From Psococerastis gibbosa (taxonomy: Eukaryota > Arthropoda > Insecta > Psocodea > Psocidae): a stretch of DNA of 64,000 nucleotides. Numbering within the stretch: the stretch's first letter is position 1; every line of letters begins with the position of its first letter. The stretch is taken from contig OZ020490.1 of the NCBI GenBank assembly GCA_963971405.1, positions 20,547,464-20,611,463 of the forward strand. The letters run 5' to 3'. This document shows, one piece after another, positions 23,801 to 38,800 of the stretch. A program made the position numbers and the translations under genes. The notes under the pieces were generated by a model. The model was not told the origin of the DNA, ran no database searches, and was given only the letters and a program-made list of their open reading frames with translations.

Positions 23801-26800
23801 CTGGTCGAACCATCTTCTTCGTGGTCTTCCTCTTCCTCTCTGACCGTCAGGCAAAGCGTCTAGTACTCTTAGAGGTGCTCTGGAACGTTCCATCCTCGCT
23901 ACATGGCCAAGCCATTGGAGTCTTCGAGCTCGGAGTTCGGATAGCACATCCGCTGATTTGTATAGCGCATACAGTTCTGCGTTGTGCCTGATGCGCCATC
24001 CTCTCTCGTCCATTACACCTCCAAATATTCTGCGGAGCATCTTTCGTTCGAAGACCATTAGTAGGTTTTTATCCCTTTTCTTTAGTGCCCAAGCTTCAGC
24101 TCCATATAAGAGGACTGGGCGGACTAGGGTCTTGTACAGTCTTGTCTTTGTTGTCCAGGAGAGTAAACGTGATCGGAATAGGCTACTCGTTTGGAAAAAG
24201 GCAACGTTTGCCGCCTTTACACGGCTCTTCACATCTACACTTGTGTCGTTTGTCTCTGTGACCACGGAGCCAAGGTAGCGGAAATCGCTGACTCGTTCGA
24301 AAGAGTAATTGCCAGACTGTGCTTGCTGATGATGCTCTTCTTCCTTACTGAGTAAAAGGTACTTTGTTTTTTCAGCATTTACACTTAGGCCAACAGTGCT
24401 GGCTGCTTCTAATATTTTTGTGACCAGAGCTTCCGCGTCTTCTTTTTTGTGTGCTACCACATTTAGGTCATCCGCATATCCTAGGATCTTGATCAGGCCA
24501 CCTAAGTCTACTCCACAATGCATGTCTCGGACACTCCGTACTACCTTCTCTAGCACCAGGTTGAATAACAGTGGTGATAAGCCATCCCCTTGCTTTACGC
24601 CTGTCTCTACTTGGAAGGGGGCCGACAAGTTTCCCTCGACTATCACTCGCGCTCTAGATCCCATGACTGCAACTTGGGTCATTTTCAGTAGTTTCTTTGG
24701 GATACCAAATTCTTCTAAGACTCTCCACAGTTTCATTCTCACAATAGAGTCATAGGCTTTGGAAAAATCCACAAAAATGTTATGGACATTTAAATTGTAT
24801 TCCCAGCACTTTTCAAAAATCAATCGGAGGGTAAACAGTTGATCGGTCGTTGATCTGTTTCTCCGAAAGCCGGCTTGATAGTCGCCTAATACCTCCTCCG
24901 CAAACGGGTTCAGTCTACTATGTTGGAAAGTACCTTATATCCAGTGCTCAAAAGCGATATTCCCCTGTAGTTACAACAGTCCGATTTGTCCCCCTTTTTG
25001 TAGATAGGTGTTATAAGTGCCTCATTCCAGTCATCCGGGATGCGTTCTTCACGCCATATCAGCAGTATAAGGTTGTGCAGTTTCGTCAACAGTGCATCAC
25101 CACCGTACTTAAACAGTTCAGCCGGGATTTCGTCGGCTCCTGCCGCTTTGTTGTTTTTAAGCTTCTCTACTGCCTTTCTGACTTCTTCCCAACTAGGCTC
25201 AAGCACCATGGGTTCAGCTGTTTGTATTGGTGGGAGGTCTTGGTCACTACTGGATGCAGTGGGTACGTTTAGTAGGGTTTGAAAATATCTCCTCCATTGG
25301 TCCATGGATTCCTGTTGATCTGTAAGTAGGTTCCCATTGTTGTCTTTGATTAATGCTACACGGTCTCTCTGCCCTTTCATACTCTTAATTGTTCGGTACA
25401 TCTCCCTACTGTTGTTCACTATTCTGTTTTGTTCTATGCTAGAGACTTTTTGGTTTAGGTATCTTCTCTTTTCCCTCTTCAGACAGGTTTTCGTTTCGCG
25501 TCTCGTCCTGTGGTATTCTAACTTATTGGTTATGTCACCCGTATCTGCTATATATTTTAAAAAGGCTGCTTTCCTGCTTTCCACAGTTACTTTGCATGCG
25601 TCATTGAACCATGCTTTCCGCCTTTTCCGTCTTCTTCCAAGGACAGCTGTTGCTGCTTCTTTCACAGTAGTTTTGACTTTCTCCCACATTCGTTCTACGT
25701 CCAACGCATCATCGTCCGCCAGGGCAGAGAACCTTTTATGTACCTCGACTTGGTATTCATTCTTTATGGCAGCATCACTTAGTCTGTCAAGGTTCCATGC
25801 ATTCTTTTTGGCTTGGCGTGCTCTCTTTTGTATAGCGATTCTATGGATGAAGCGGTAGATGACCAGGTAGTGGTCTGTGTCGCCATCGGCCCCTCTGTAG
25901 CTCCGCACGTCTATGATACTGCTTTGGTGTCGCCTATCGACTAACACGTGATCGATCTGGTTCGCTGTATAACCATCTGGAGATAACCATGTCTGCTTGT
26001 GCGCGTCTTTATGCGGGAACATAGTGCTTTTCACATAATAGTTGACACTTGTGGCAAAGCTTGCTAGACGTACACCATTATCATTGCTCACCTCGTGAAG
26101 ACTGTGTTTTCCAACGTTTGGTTGCCAAAACTCCTCTCTGCCTAGTTTGGCATTGAAATCTCCAACTAGTAACTTTACGTCATACATTGGTACTGAGCTT
26201 ACAATACGTTCCACCTCCTCGTAATAAGCATCTTTTATTTCTGCCTCTGAGTCTTCAGTTGGCGCGTGCACATTAATTACCGTCACATTTTTAAACTTTC
26301 CCTTAATTCTAAGGGAACACAAACGTTCGTTAATCGGGTTAAAAGATAAAACGTTGCATAGCAACTTGTCACTGACTAGAAATCCAGTCCCCAGGATCTT
26401 ACGACCCTGTTTATCACCACAGTAGAAAAATGTGTAGTTATCACATTTAGTAATGCCTTGACTAGGCCACCGCGCTTCTTGGATTGCACAAAGGTCCACC
26501 CGATAGCGCTTCAATTCACTAATCACAGTTTGTAGATCACCATCCGTAGCTAAGCTTCTCACGTTCCAGGTCGCAAAACGTACACCGAGTTTCCGAGGCT
26601 TCATGTGTGTACGATTCGTAACCGGTAGGAAATTTTACAGGGATCGGGGGGTTAGCCCGACCCCCAACCCTATGTTGCATTAATTATTTAATTATATTAT
26701 TTTAATAATATAAATCCGTCAGGACATGTAGAGCTGTGGTACAAACTACGACATTCACCCGAAAGGTTGTTGGTTCGAGTCTCACTCTTGCTACATTTTC

Positions 26801-29800
26801 TGGCCATGCTTCGGAGGCCATGTAAAGCAGGCGGTCCCCGGCCTACTTAGTTGAGTGTAAGAGAGGGCTTCATAGTCCTAACTCCGCTAGGTTGGCTTGG
26901 TAATAGGGCAAAAAAAGTCAATAATTTAATTTAATTTGAAGATCAAAATGAATTAACCAGCCCAACTGTGTTCCCAGGTGCTATGGCCGGTGCAGTGTTT
27001 CAATTAATTTGTTATGTTAGGTGTATATATGTATATATGCATATTTTAAAAGAGAGTTAATAAAAAGTTAGTTTTGTTCTTTATGTTGATATGTGATGTG
27101 ATGATAAATGTTCTAAACCAACTTTCCCTGTTATGAACTAAGAGGATTCAGATTTTTATCTACTTAGGCGGGGTTTCCACAGAATGCAAAAGACATTGAC
27201 GTGGTAGCAGACATTCAAGACTTATTAATGATATCTGCTACCACGTCAATGTCATTTGCATTCTGCAATGAGAGGTCGGTGGAAACCCGGACTTAACACA
27301 GCAGTTAGGCTAGCCGCGCCTCCCCAGCAGCTGATCGCTCGCTCAAACAATTGTTTCGCTGTTTATTGGGTTAAAGAGATGGCATACCGGTAAAATAGTA
27401 AGTTGTTCTCAGCTTTAATTTTTTTCCCCATTCAAAGATTTTATTGATATGTAAAATATCGGATGAAACAATAACCTGTAAAAATTGTTACAAATATTTC
27501 AAATCTCCTCTTTTGCCTTCACTGGGTCTGTCTTCCCGATTGCAAACACAAGAGAATCACCATAAGCTGAACATTTTGCTATTTTTCAGATCAGCTACTG
27601 CTGAATTCTTGCTGAGTGGTGGACAATCGCAGACCTGGTTGCTAGGTCACAAGCTCATTACTGTCACAACCAGTGGGTGTTCACAGAAACCGATAAAAAA
27701 CAATTTGTGTGACCGCTGCTGGGCTGCTTGTCGGTTAGATAGGGACCTTCTGTCGCCGGAGGTTGATGCAGAGAAGGATGAAAAACGGCGGGAAAAATCT
27801 ACTAACGAGGCTCAAGGTATAATAAAAGCTTGCAAGCTGATAGTAGGTCTATGGAACCCAAAGGAAGCCGCCGTGGAAAGGAAAAATATGGCGGCTTCGT
27901 ATTTTTATAAGGCGCCCATTCCACCGACCGGCTAGGGCTATTTACAAAAACGGTGACGTGGTAGCAGATATTCACGACTTAGGCGGGGTTTCCTCCAACC
28001 TCGCATTGCAGAATTGACGGAAATGTTTATTTTCCTCTATGCCATAGTTAAAATTGATCAATGATCATACAGTAAAATCACAAACAAACTAAAATTAAAA
28101 AATGGCGTCATGGGATATGTTAAGTACAAACATTTTAATAGATTTCTATAAAAAGAAAAATTCTAATTTCCGTCAATGTCATTTACATTCTGCAATGCGA
28201 GGTCGGTGGAAACGCCACCTAAGTCTTGAATGTCTGCTACCACGTCACCGTTTTTGTAAATAGCCCTAGCCGGTCGGTGGAATGGGCGCCTAACTTCACC
28301 AATGATTGTGGGCTTTCTGCATTTCAAGGGGGGGGGGGGGTGAGTCTGTTTCTTAACTTGAGGCACCCTAAGGGCAGAATCCTTTAGGGGAGTTTACTGA
28401 CAAAGTAGACCTCCTGACTCTAGTGGATTCCGAACCACTTGGGGATCATGGTAAAGTCACACGATTGATTCCAAGACTCCGACACGGACTCCGCTCCAAG
28501 CTGCCACGCTTCAGACTAACGGAAGACATGGGCAATTCATTGAAAATATTGTCGGAAGGTTTCTGCCAAAGGAGTCGCCTTTGGTGAATAGGCTCTATTC
28601 ATGCTTTCTCCTGATGTGTAACATAGTGTTACCATACTATAGAAGACGAAAACCGTTTTATGATGGGATTCGAACCGTAGACTCTCTCCTAGTAATTGTG
28701 TGCACTCATTACTTGCTGTAGGTTCTTATTTATAATGTGAAATTAATGTCAATGCCCATTTTTTTAGACACAGGAGCTGACGAAACCAAGAGGAATAGTG
28801 ACCCGAAACTAGAAAAATTGTTCTTTGGAAACAGCACTGAAGAGAATAAATTTAGTCGCGATGTTTGTGCATGCTGGTGCCAAGCATGGGCCGAAATTTA
28901 TGTTCGTCGACCAACAGGTAGGTTGACATTTCTAATTGTGGAGTGGTGCTGGTAATCCTAGGGTTCCGTTCGAATAACGTATGTTACACTCCACCTAAGG
29001 AGATGCAAGTAGCACCTATCACCGATAAAGTCAGGGAACGAAGACTGGCATCAGGCGCGGATCTAGAATGGGACCAAGGAGGGGGCTAAGATTAAATTTC
29101 AATTTTTTTTTTGAAGAATAGGGCTGAAATGTTGGGGTTTTCAGAGCAATAAGGGTTATATATAATAGGTAATTAATACAATTGGACACAAGGGGGCCCG
29201 GGGGTCTTCCCGGGGAGAAAATTTGGGAAAAATAGGACTGAAATAGTGGGGTTTAACGCATTTTGAGGACCCCCCGTAGATCCGCGCCTGACTGGCATGG
29301 TGGGAAGAGGAGAAGATGAACACCTGCTACACGATGGAGGGCACAAGACCTATAGGATGACCGAGGATATCCCTTGAAACGAAAGTGATACCTGATGATA
29401 CCCAAGACCGAAACACGTGGAAGATGGAGGTCCGTGCCGCCAACTCTTTGGGAGGGATAAAGCGCCGTTAAAGTAAAGTAACACTCCATCGAAGAGGCAT
29501 ATATCTCATTTCCAGATGTTGTGCTTATCTGACACGTTCCTTAACAGACTCATTATCATACGATGCTAGAACAGGAAGATTGCCAGGTAAAGTGTGCAGT
29601 TAGTCGGGTTCTATCTGCGTAGTTTCATTTGGTTAATTCTGTGCAGGTGACATGTCATGGGTAATGCGGCTTCAGAACGAAACACACTACGCCAAATCAG
29701 CGGGCATGCCATTCACAGACCTTTCATCCCTTTTTCTTACCGCACAGCCTGCTCAAAAGCCTAGCGCACCTACATCAGCTGTAAGTATAATATGTGTAGG

Positions 29801-32800
29801 CTGTAGCTGTATGCTATTACAATTTTCTTTTATTTATTTATTATTGTTACTTACGCTTACTTCTTAGGTCTACAACCCAAGAAGGGTCCGGGTTTGATCA
29901 ACAGCATTACCAGCGTGGTCCTCAACACCTGGTTCAAACAAATATATAAAATTTGAAAAAAGGCAATATAATATCCCTGCTTGTATGTATGGCGCTAATG
30001 AAGATGGCAGTTTTGGACTTCTGTTTCTGCCCTGTCCTATATTTAATATTCCATGCTCGGGACTTTTCAATAAACTCATTACTCGTACCACTGCTACCTT
30101 CTCTTGCATGCAACTTCTGAGTGAAGTCTTTGCATTCGCCAGCCTCTATGACTCTCTCAACAGCCTGTCTTTTCCTGCTGTAACCATACCATTGGTCATG
30201 GCTTCATGGACACGGCAAAATCAAACCATATGAGAATTTTTCTCTGAATAATCCGAATTATGGCTACATTCAGAAGCCCGTATTCTCTAACATGATGCTT
30301 TACAGGGGCTATGAAATCCTGTCCCACGGCAGCAATGGAGATAGTACTGGACTTCCCACCCCTCCATGTTGCAGTGGAAACTTCAGCCGAAATGGCATTA
30401 TTAGGAGTGGAAGGGTAATTAAGAGAGACTCAGCCTCTCTGACTACGTCTGACCACTGCCTGGTTGTGCCAAGCGATAGAATCCATCCAAAATACTGTTT
30501 TAGGAAGGAATTCGAAACTATATTAGGGACAATGAAAGAATGCTGCGAATCAGCAGGAATTCTCAATAGTCACACAATCAAGTGGTTTACTGATGGCTCT
30601 AGGCTAGGAAGTACAAAACCAAGAACAGACCTTGGCGTATTTGGTCCTGGAGTTAAATATCTGGAGTCTCTTGGGAAGACAACTATAGTCTTGCAGATTC
30701 TGTAATGAAGGTGTGGAGGACCTGCGATGCGATGCGATGCGATGCAATCGCACGAAGAGCAACATGCTCGGGAAGCTTGCAGTTACATGTAAAAGACCTA
30801 CCACTTCGGAGTCCCCTCAAGATCCTGGCTCTCCTGAGGGAGATAGGCCTCGAGAAAGTGATGTAGAAGTGATGTAGATACTTTTTTGTAGGGGGCTTGC
30901 AACTTTGACGTATAAATAATAGTTAACCCCGTTCCTGGCTATTTCTTAATCAAAAACCAAATTATTTACGAAAACATGATATTGTCAATATAATACGTAA
31001 GCAAAGTAGAAACCTTTCTTAAAATTTACTATCTGTAGTATCCAGAGAAGCTGTTATCCTAAGGAACCCCTTGAACTGTTGATTTTGTTTTTCAGGCCAG
31101 TTCAGAAGATGCGTTTGAAGAACCAAATTTCAGTCTGCCGCAGTCTTCGGGAGCGGGTGTTATGACGATACCTGCAAGCCAGCCCGTCAGCATCCCCGTC
31201 TCGCCCTCCAGTCGCAATAGCTCGCGTGACAGCGTTGACGAAGAACTGGACCACCCTTCAGACCTTGACCCTCTGAGTGAGTAACAAAGCTGTACAGATA
31301 TTGCATGGAGGAACATGTGGGGTTAATCGTTACCAGAGGCGCTAATCAGCCCATTAGCTCATCATGAGGGAAGAATTTTCTCAATAGGGGTATTCACTGT
31401 GTTGGGTTTATCCTATGGGAAAGTAGGAAACTGAGGTAAGATGGAAGAATAAAGCTCCAGTTTTTCTATTAGAAAAATGATGCCATAAGGAAACCTGTTT
31501 CCCTAACGTTTCCCCTTTACCCAACCCGCAGGCTAAGTAACTGTACTTGGGGAATTGAAAACGGCCATATTTGTTGTTTATTTTGCTTTTGAGTTTGAAA
31601 TTGAAAAACAACTTAAAAAAGGAGTTCTGCCACAAAAATTAATAAAATAAACAACAGAAGTAAACATGTGGCAAGAGGTGGACTACAGCAGTTGTTCAAA
31701 GTTAATAGCCAAAGGCAAAGAAACTTTGAAGGTATCTTAGGTTAGGTTTTTCTATTTCTATGGTTGGCGGAGGTATCTTCACGCTGAGTTATTTCTCTAT
31801 TTTCCCATTTTCCTTTTCTACCAACACAATGAATACCCCTAATGTGTGAAGGCGAGTTAAAGTTCTACCTGGCTACTGCCAATGTTTCCGTATGTCCTTT
31901 AAATTGAGAACTATTGGAACCGGTCATTTTTATGAATTTCAACAAAATCAACTGAGCCGTCCACAAATCTAAGCACACACAGGGTTGCAGACAGACAAAC
32001 ATTTTCGTAAAACCCACTTTTTGGGCGTCCTGGAACCTCAAGACGTGTAATTCCGTTAAAATCTTCAAAAAATTGAAAATTACTAGGCTTTCCTTGCACG
32101 AAGTAGGAAAGCAAAAACACTTATAACACACAAATACTTATTGTACTGTACAACACTGGCCTTGTGGATCCCCTTCAGGTAACATTAATTTCAGTGGGAT
32201 AAAAAGTGTTAAAAGTGGCCCAATTCGTGACTGGAGGTTGGTGACAGGTGGCTTGCGTTCTAGTCAATCTATTTTCTTGAACAGTATAGCTGCAGATCTG
32301 GTGGGTAACTTTAATACTGAACTAATGGAAATCTCCGGCAAAAATAGAGCCTATTTTGGAAACAACTACTGTCCCTTGTTCAAACATAGGCCTATTGTTA
32401 TGGGATCGACCTAGGGTTCGTGCAATGAATTCCCACTTAGGCGGCTATTCCACTTGTCAATATCCCGTCATTTATGCATCAATAATAAGTCTCTACCATA
32501 TTATAACTTAAGTTAATTTATTATAGATAAGTTAAGTATCTACATAATAGTCTCTTTTAAACAAAAATCTCATCAATTATTGATGCACAAATGGCAGAAT
32601 ATTGACAAGTGGAATAGCCACCTTATGTATAGGTCAACTCGTATAGTCCACGCAAAATGAGAAAAGTATGGACATGGAATGTTTTGATCCTGTGCAACAC
32701 TGTAAAAATTAAATAGTAAATATTTATTCTATGGTAAAAATATTCCTTGCACCATTTTGTGTTACCTCGTTACATTGGATGCAAGGCATAACAAACATTA

Positions 32801-35800
32801 TGTAAAGAATATTTTTACAGTGTTGCACAGGATCAAAACATTCCATGTCCATACTTTTCTCATTTTGCGAGGACTATACTAGTAGTCTATCTCTACTCTA
32901 AACGCAACTTCCCAAAAATGGCCGTTTTTTCAAAAGAATTTATTTTGCATTGGGAGTATTCATGTAATAAAACTAATGAAGAAAATCAGCGGGGATACAT
33001 CATTGTGTTGATTTATTTTTGTTTTTCATGTATTTTTGTTTCATTTCCTGTCGTTGTGTACCTTCGGGACTGCTCAGCATGCAGCAGCCATTTTGATTAT
33101 AGGTCAAAACAAAGCGAGAAACCCAGTAAGAAGATCCAATTCCAGTCCGGAAATGAGCGCCAGCTGGAAGAACCCATTTCTCAAAGATAAATCCGATGAA
33201 AGTGCGAAGGCACGCGTGTCTTGTGAAGCTATTCCGGAAGAAATGACGCCACCAGAGTCGGCGGTGTTTTGGAAGCCGCCGCCTTCTGGTGGCCGCAGAA
33301 GGGACCTCAGGTTGGACGTGGCACTTGCAGAGGGCAGCTCTGGAAAAGTGGCTGTCAAGCCGGTGTCGTCGATGGAGTTAGGTGTGTTGCGGTTTGTTAA
33401 GGTTTGCGTGTTCAAGAATGTATGAGTGGTGTTGTTTGGGAGCTGGACGGGATTGTAAGCAACTAATCATGCATACAGAAGACAGTGTATATAATTTTTC
33501 GAGTAATTTTCACCAATAAGGGCCAACCGGAGTCGCCCATATTCCATTTTCTGTTCAAACTTCAATTTCTCATGAAATATCGAACGCAGAACAATGAAAA
33601 AATGCTGAATCGCAAAAAGATTTTTTTTTTCCTAATTTTTATACATAGTATGTGGCCTTAACTAATCCCAATTCGCCACAGTTGATGAACTCCTTCAACT
33701 TGAACTCCTGAGTGACCGTTATTTTTTGCGTAGCAAGTTCACTAACTATAGCCGATCGGTATTGATGATTGCAACATAGTATGTATCAAAATTAGGAGAA
33801 AAAATTCTTCTTGCGATTCAGCATTTTTTCATTGTTCTGCGTTCCATATTTCATGAGAAATTGAAGTTTGCACAGAAATGGAATATCATCAACTCCGGTT
33901 TGCCCTTAAAACGTGCAACAGTAATGTAGTTCCCTATTTATTTAAGGTGGTAGCGTGCTTGTACTTGTGCGAGTCTCTACACACCATGCGATCGGAGACG
34001 TGTCATAACTCAACACAAGAACTCTATTAAGTCATATAGTGAGGCGACTGAATAGGTCAATCATTCATTAAATTGTATGCAATTAATCATTAAAAAAAAA
34101 AAAAAACATATTTCCATTGTTTACGTTTATTGTGGTGAAAATATCCGTGGAAAATGCTCGGCCGTTAATCATACTGGTGTAGTGGTGTCTGAACCCTGTC
34201 GCCTCCATTCCGATATACAGCATACATGGTGCTAGGCGCTTTTAATTTCTATATGTTATTCTTATACCATGGGTCTGGTGTTTCTAAACGGGGATAGAAA
34301 GGTAGGAAAAACATTTTTTTTTACTTCAAAAAGTAGAAAATAATGTATCCACAATTTAATTCAGGAATATACAGTCTTAAATAATTATTGTATACATATG
34401 GTATACAGTATATATGTAGCTATAGTACTTCTGGGGAATTAAGGCAGTGATTTCCAAATATTTTGTAAACCAAGCAGGCCTGGGTAATTAGGCAGCAGCA
34501 AAGATATGAAATAAAATAAAAATGGTCTTATGAAAAATTGGTAAAAAGTACAAACTTTCTAAAAAAGCAGATTATTTACCCGTCTAATTTAATATTATTC
34601 AACAAAATCTGTTTAATGCACTTAATCATCATTATTTTATTATTCCATAAGCTTGTATTTTTAAGACATTTTTTTGAAGCTATCTTCATATTAAGAAGAA
34701 TTAATTAAATTCAAATTGCCTGGGCTCTCTTTGTTTTCCAAATATTTGCGTTAGCAAGTAATTCCATTCAGCATGAATTTCGTATAATGAATTATCTGTG
34801 TCCAAAACAGAAAATGGAAGTTATATAAATCAATGCATTATTTATAATTTTGTACTTTCTTCGATGGACCACGCTTTTTTCTCTTTTACTGCCACAGCTT
34901 TCTTTCTTGAACAAGCTGCCTTGCAAACCAGCATATCATATTTTCTACACTGTGCTTCTAATGCTTCAATCTTCTTTTACATAACATACACTTTGGATGG
35001 ACATTTTTTTCCTGCAGGTGGCATTTGAATGGTGATTGTACTAATAACATAACGCTTTTACTTGCAGGCATCTAATAAACGTCATTTAAGGATTAGTTTT
35101 CACATCTGTCACTTGTACAATAATGTGGTTATGGTTTTTACACAGGTTATATTTAAGGACTTTTTATAAACCAAGGCCTACATATATAGGTCCCTTGTCC
35201 AATGAAAACTACTTTCGAACATTATTTGTAATGTTTCCGTATGAATTTTTGGCCATTGACAAACTGGTATACGGTCTCGATGTCAACCTACACCGGCTAC
35301 TAGCGATAATGGACAAGCTGAGACAAGCTTACCATTAAGGCAACGAAACAGGCGAAAGCTATTTGTCGTACAGCCGGTTGTTTTCTGAAGTCGTAGGTGA
35401 ATAGTTAAATAAAAGTTTTAAGTGGTTCAATGCGCGGTGAGTCTTAATTGATTTGTGTGATTGAAGTTTTCTATTTAACTATGCGACACATTATTACCTA
35501 TTATCAAGGCGACAATTCCACCGGCGAATTTACTTCATTTGTGATTTGAGATTTTTTGTTTGTTTTGTTTTAAGGAGACTATTATGTAGATACTTAACTT
35601 ATCTATTGTAAATTAAGTTATAATATGGTAGAGACTTATTAATGATGTCTGCTACCATGAAATGAAAAATGAAATGAAAAAACGGCTTTATTGCAAACAA
35701 AAGGCGAACAATAAGACTATAAAGTCTTGTTTTCATGCTAACCTTAAAAACTAAAAAAACAACATTGTAGGCTATTATAGATTAATTAAAATTAAATGGA

Positions 35801-38800
35801 GAAGAAGAAAAGAGAGGAATCGTGAAAAAAAAATAAGGATAAAAGGTATACGGGGGAGGGGGGGGGGGGGGGGGAATCCATTGTCATCACCATTACAGGA
35901 CCGGAGAGAGTCTTAACCTTATTATAACTTCATTTATAATAATAGATAAGTTAAGTATCTACATAATAGTCTCCTTAAAACAAAACAAACAAAAAATCTC
36001 AAATCACAAATTAAGTAAATTCGCCGGTGGCATTGCCGCCTATTATATACCTATTGGAAATCTGCACGTCGCCATCTCTACGAGCATCATGTCAGCACAT
36101 TTTGCATTAACTTTTTTCCGTACTTAAAGAAAAGTGAACATATCGTTCTGGTTTGTTAAAGCTTAAAGCATGGCTTGTGATAACTAGCGCTCTTAGAGTA
36201 AGTTATTCCGATTTCTGAAGGTTTTCTTTACTATAGGCCTACTGAGGGCAGGTTCCCCTTCGCTTGAAAAGTCTCGGTAAGAAATAATGCACGGCACCGC
36301 CATGTATTTGTATTGTAAGATGGTGGTTCCGTTCAGTATTCCTTACCGATACTTATCAAGCGATGATTGGACTGGATGTTAGTTAGGTACTGTAAAATTC
36401 TGGCTAACGTAAGTGATGAGAAACGTCTGAAATGTTTCCATGTTAATAGTGCCAAAACATGCATTTGCCATCTACATTTAAAAATGGCGCGTAAATTGAG
36501 CTCTATTATGTCTCTGAGTTAAATTAGGCTTTATTCTTACACACCAGTGGGCCTACTATGCCGTATAGTATTAACTTACTCCAGCGGCCCGATCATGGCG
36601 ATTTTAATACCGGGGTTAAAATAAGACCCTGGTATTAAAAATGTAAACAAGATAATTTTACAACGGAAAGTGCTATTCAAAATTTGTTTGTTTGCAGTTT
36701 TAACCCCAGGAGTAAGTTAATACCAATTTCCATAATCAGCCCATCGGTGTTAAAAATGTAAACAAAACAATTTTGAATAGCACTTTCCCTTGTACAATTA
36801 TTATCTTGCTGACATTTTAACCCCAGGTTAGTATTAAAAATAATCGCCATAGTAGGCCCGCAAAAAAAGCAATGTCGCAGGTTTAATAGTACTGTATTTC
36901 TTGCTAGTGCATGGTCATACACTGTCGTAATTAGTGTAAAATGGATTTGGAAACCAACCTGACGGGACCCGGTAAAATGTAAATTATGATGCTTGTTGGT
37001 TACCACTAACTTTGGCACGCTGCCTTTCGTGGAAAACGTTAAGCAACCAGCCTAACCTTGTGCCTTCATGCTTTAAGGCAGTGATTTCTAAACTGTTTCT
37101 AAACAAATCAGGCTTGAGCATATTCGACTAAATTAATTAATTTTATGTTTCACAGCTGCAAAGATAAAGAAAATTTTCGTAAGAAATACAAGCTTTCTAA
37201 AAACTCAAGACTCTTTTACCCTGTTCTACGACCATTCTGTAAAATCTGCTTAATGCACATTATCGCTTTTTTCTAGAGTAATAAAAGTTTAGATGCAAAA
37301 ATGCAAAATTTGAACGAAAGCTTGTATGTTTTTAAAAATATTACGGCCACTTGGCTAAGCCAATACCAGCCCGAGGTACACCACAAGCGTAGTCACACCT
37401 GAATCGTGACTGCAACATTCAACTAGGAAAGCTTGTATTTTTTGTGAACGTTTCATATAATCCTTTTCTAAGTCATTAATTACTTTGTTCAGAAATATCC
37501 AAGCCTGGTTTGTTTACAAATATTTGAAATCTGCGGCTTAGCTTTAGGCGGCTATTCCACCGACGTGGATTTTGAATGTGTCATGACGTGGTAGCAGACA
37601 TCTCAGAGACTTATTAATGATGTCTGCTACCACGTCATGACACATTCACATTCAAAATCCACGTCGGTGGAATAGCAGCCTGAGTAGTTGGATAACATGC
37701 CTGTAGTTTAGTTAAAACGAGCCTAGATGGTAAACATACTAACTCGCACTGTCAATACCTAGATAATTATGTATAATTGCTGTAAATATAATTTTAAATT
37801 TCCTGTCATTTTTCAAATTATCAAACTACTTACTAACTTGTTATTTTTACAATTTCCATACTGTTGTGGTCGTCAATGTATTTTTGCTAACGGATTAATT
37901 AGGTTAGCTGCAAGATACGTGGGAACATTAAGGCTGTGTTCAAAATGTTTAGTAAACAAGAAATTTTGCTGATATGTTGACGAAAATAATTTATTGCTCA
38001 TTCCACAGATGCAAAGATAACAAAGTGAACAGATAAAAAACTTATAAAAAATCCAAGTTATCGCAGGAAGTTAATATATTCTGAACTGAAATATTATTAC
38101 CTTAAAAAAATTGGATAAAGAGCCTTAAACCGATTTTGTAGCACAGTTGTAAATCTGTAAGGGAAATAGACAGCTATCACAGAAAGCTGGTATTTTTTAA
38201 GATTTTTTCATCTGTTCCCTTTTATATCTTTGTGGCTGTGGAACGAGCAATTAATTAATTTCGTCTAAAAAGTACGATAATTTCTTGTTTACATAACATT
38301 TTGAACACTCAGGCTTAACGTCTGGTTTGCAATAGGCTAGACTTCTGCTGGGAAGATAAACTTGTAAGCTAATAAAAAATATAGACACGACTTGAATAAG
38401 AAGTACTTTTAAGCAGCGATATATTACATACCGTGTGGCACCATTATCCAGTATCAAACAGATTTCAGCTCTTCTGGTACCGGTGGAGTGGGCAAATTTA
38501 TGAAGCTTAACCTGTTACCGCTTTCTCCACTGTTGATGACTGTCCGAGTAACGTGGACCTACACTCAACTTTCACTCGCCTGAGTAGTAAAGTTCAGTAA
38601 TTGTAAACGTCGCAAATAGAAGTGATCTAAATGAATGGAATATGTTTTCAGATGGTCATTCATCTTCTACGTCTTTCATAAGGGATCGAAGCCGCACGAT
38701 TTCAGTTATGTCTCCTGCTTACAAATCTAGATATGAAGCTGATGTCACAAAAACTAAAGCTCCTACGAGGAACAAGGAACCACCCAAGTCAGGAGTTTGT

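Larger units (their letters stand above)
23659..26670 (-). mobile_element. Near full-length RTE-like LINE with 11-bp TSD
   Basis: Flanked by TATGTTGCATT on both sides (23648-23658 and 26671-26681), giving a 3.0 kb element on the minus strand. It encodes an apurinic-type endonuclease followed by a reverse transcriptase. The 5' leader is short (about 66 bp), the 3' UTR very short, and the tail has AAGTC-type repeats, all typical of RTE-group LINEs. One frame break lies near 24905. It sits in TSC2 intron 16 in antisense orientation. Confidence 0.88.

Noticed and set aside
24396-25858. Plus-strand ORFs of 119-173 codons over the LINE
   Set aside because: They are antisense shadows of the RTE-like endonuclease and reverse transcriptase.
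28660-28700. GATTCGAACC near TSC2 exon 18 as a tRNA or SINE
   Set aside because: Only the B-box word is present; flanking stems do not pair.
32918-33102. ORF upstream of exon 21 as an extension of the exon
   Set aside because: The exon 20 phase and the AG at 33101-33102 give an in-frame join; the upstream frame has no tuberin similarity.
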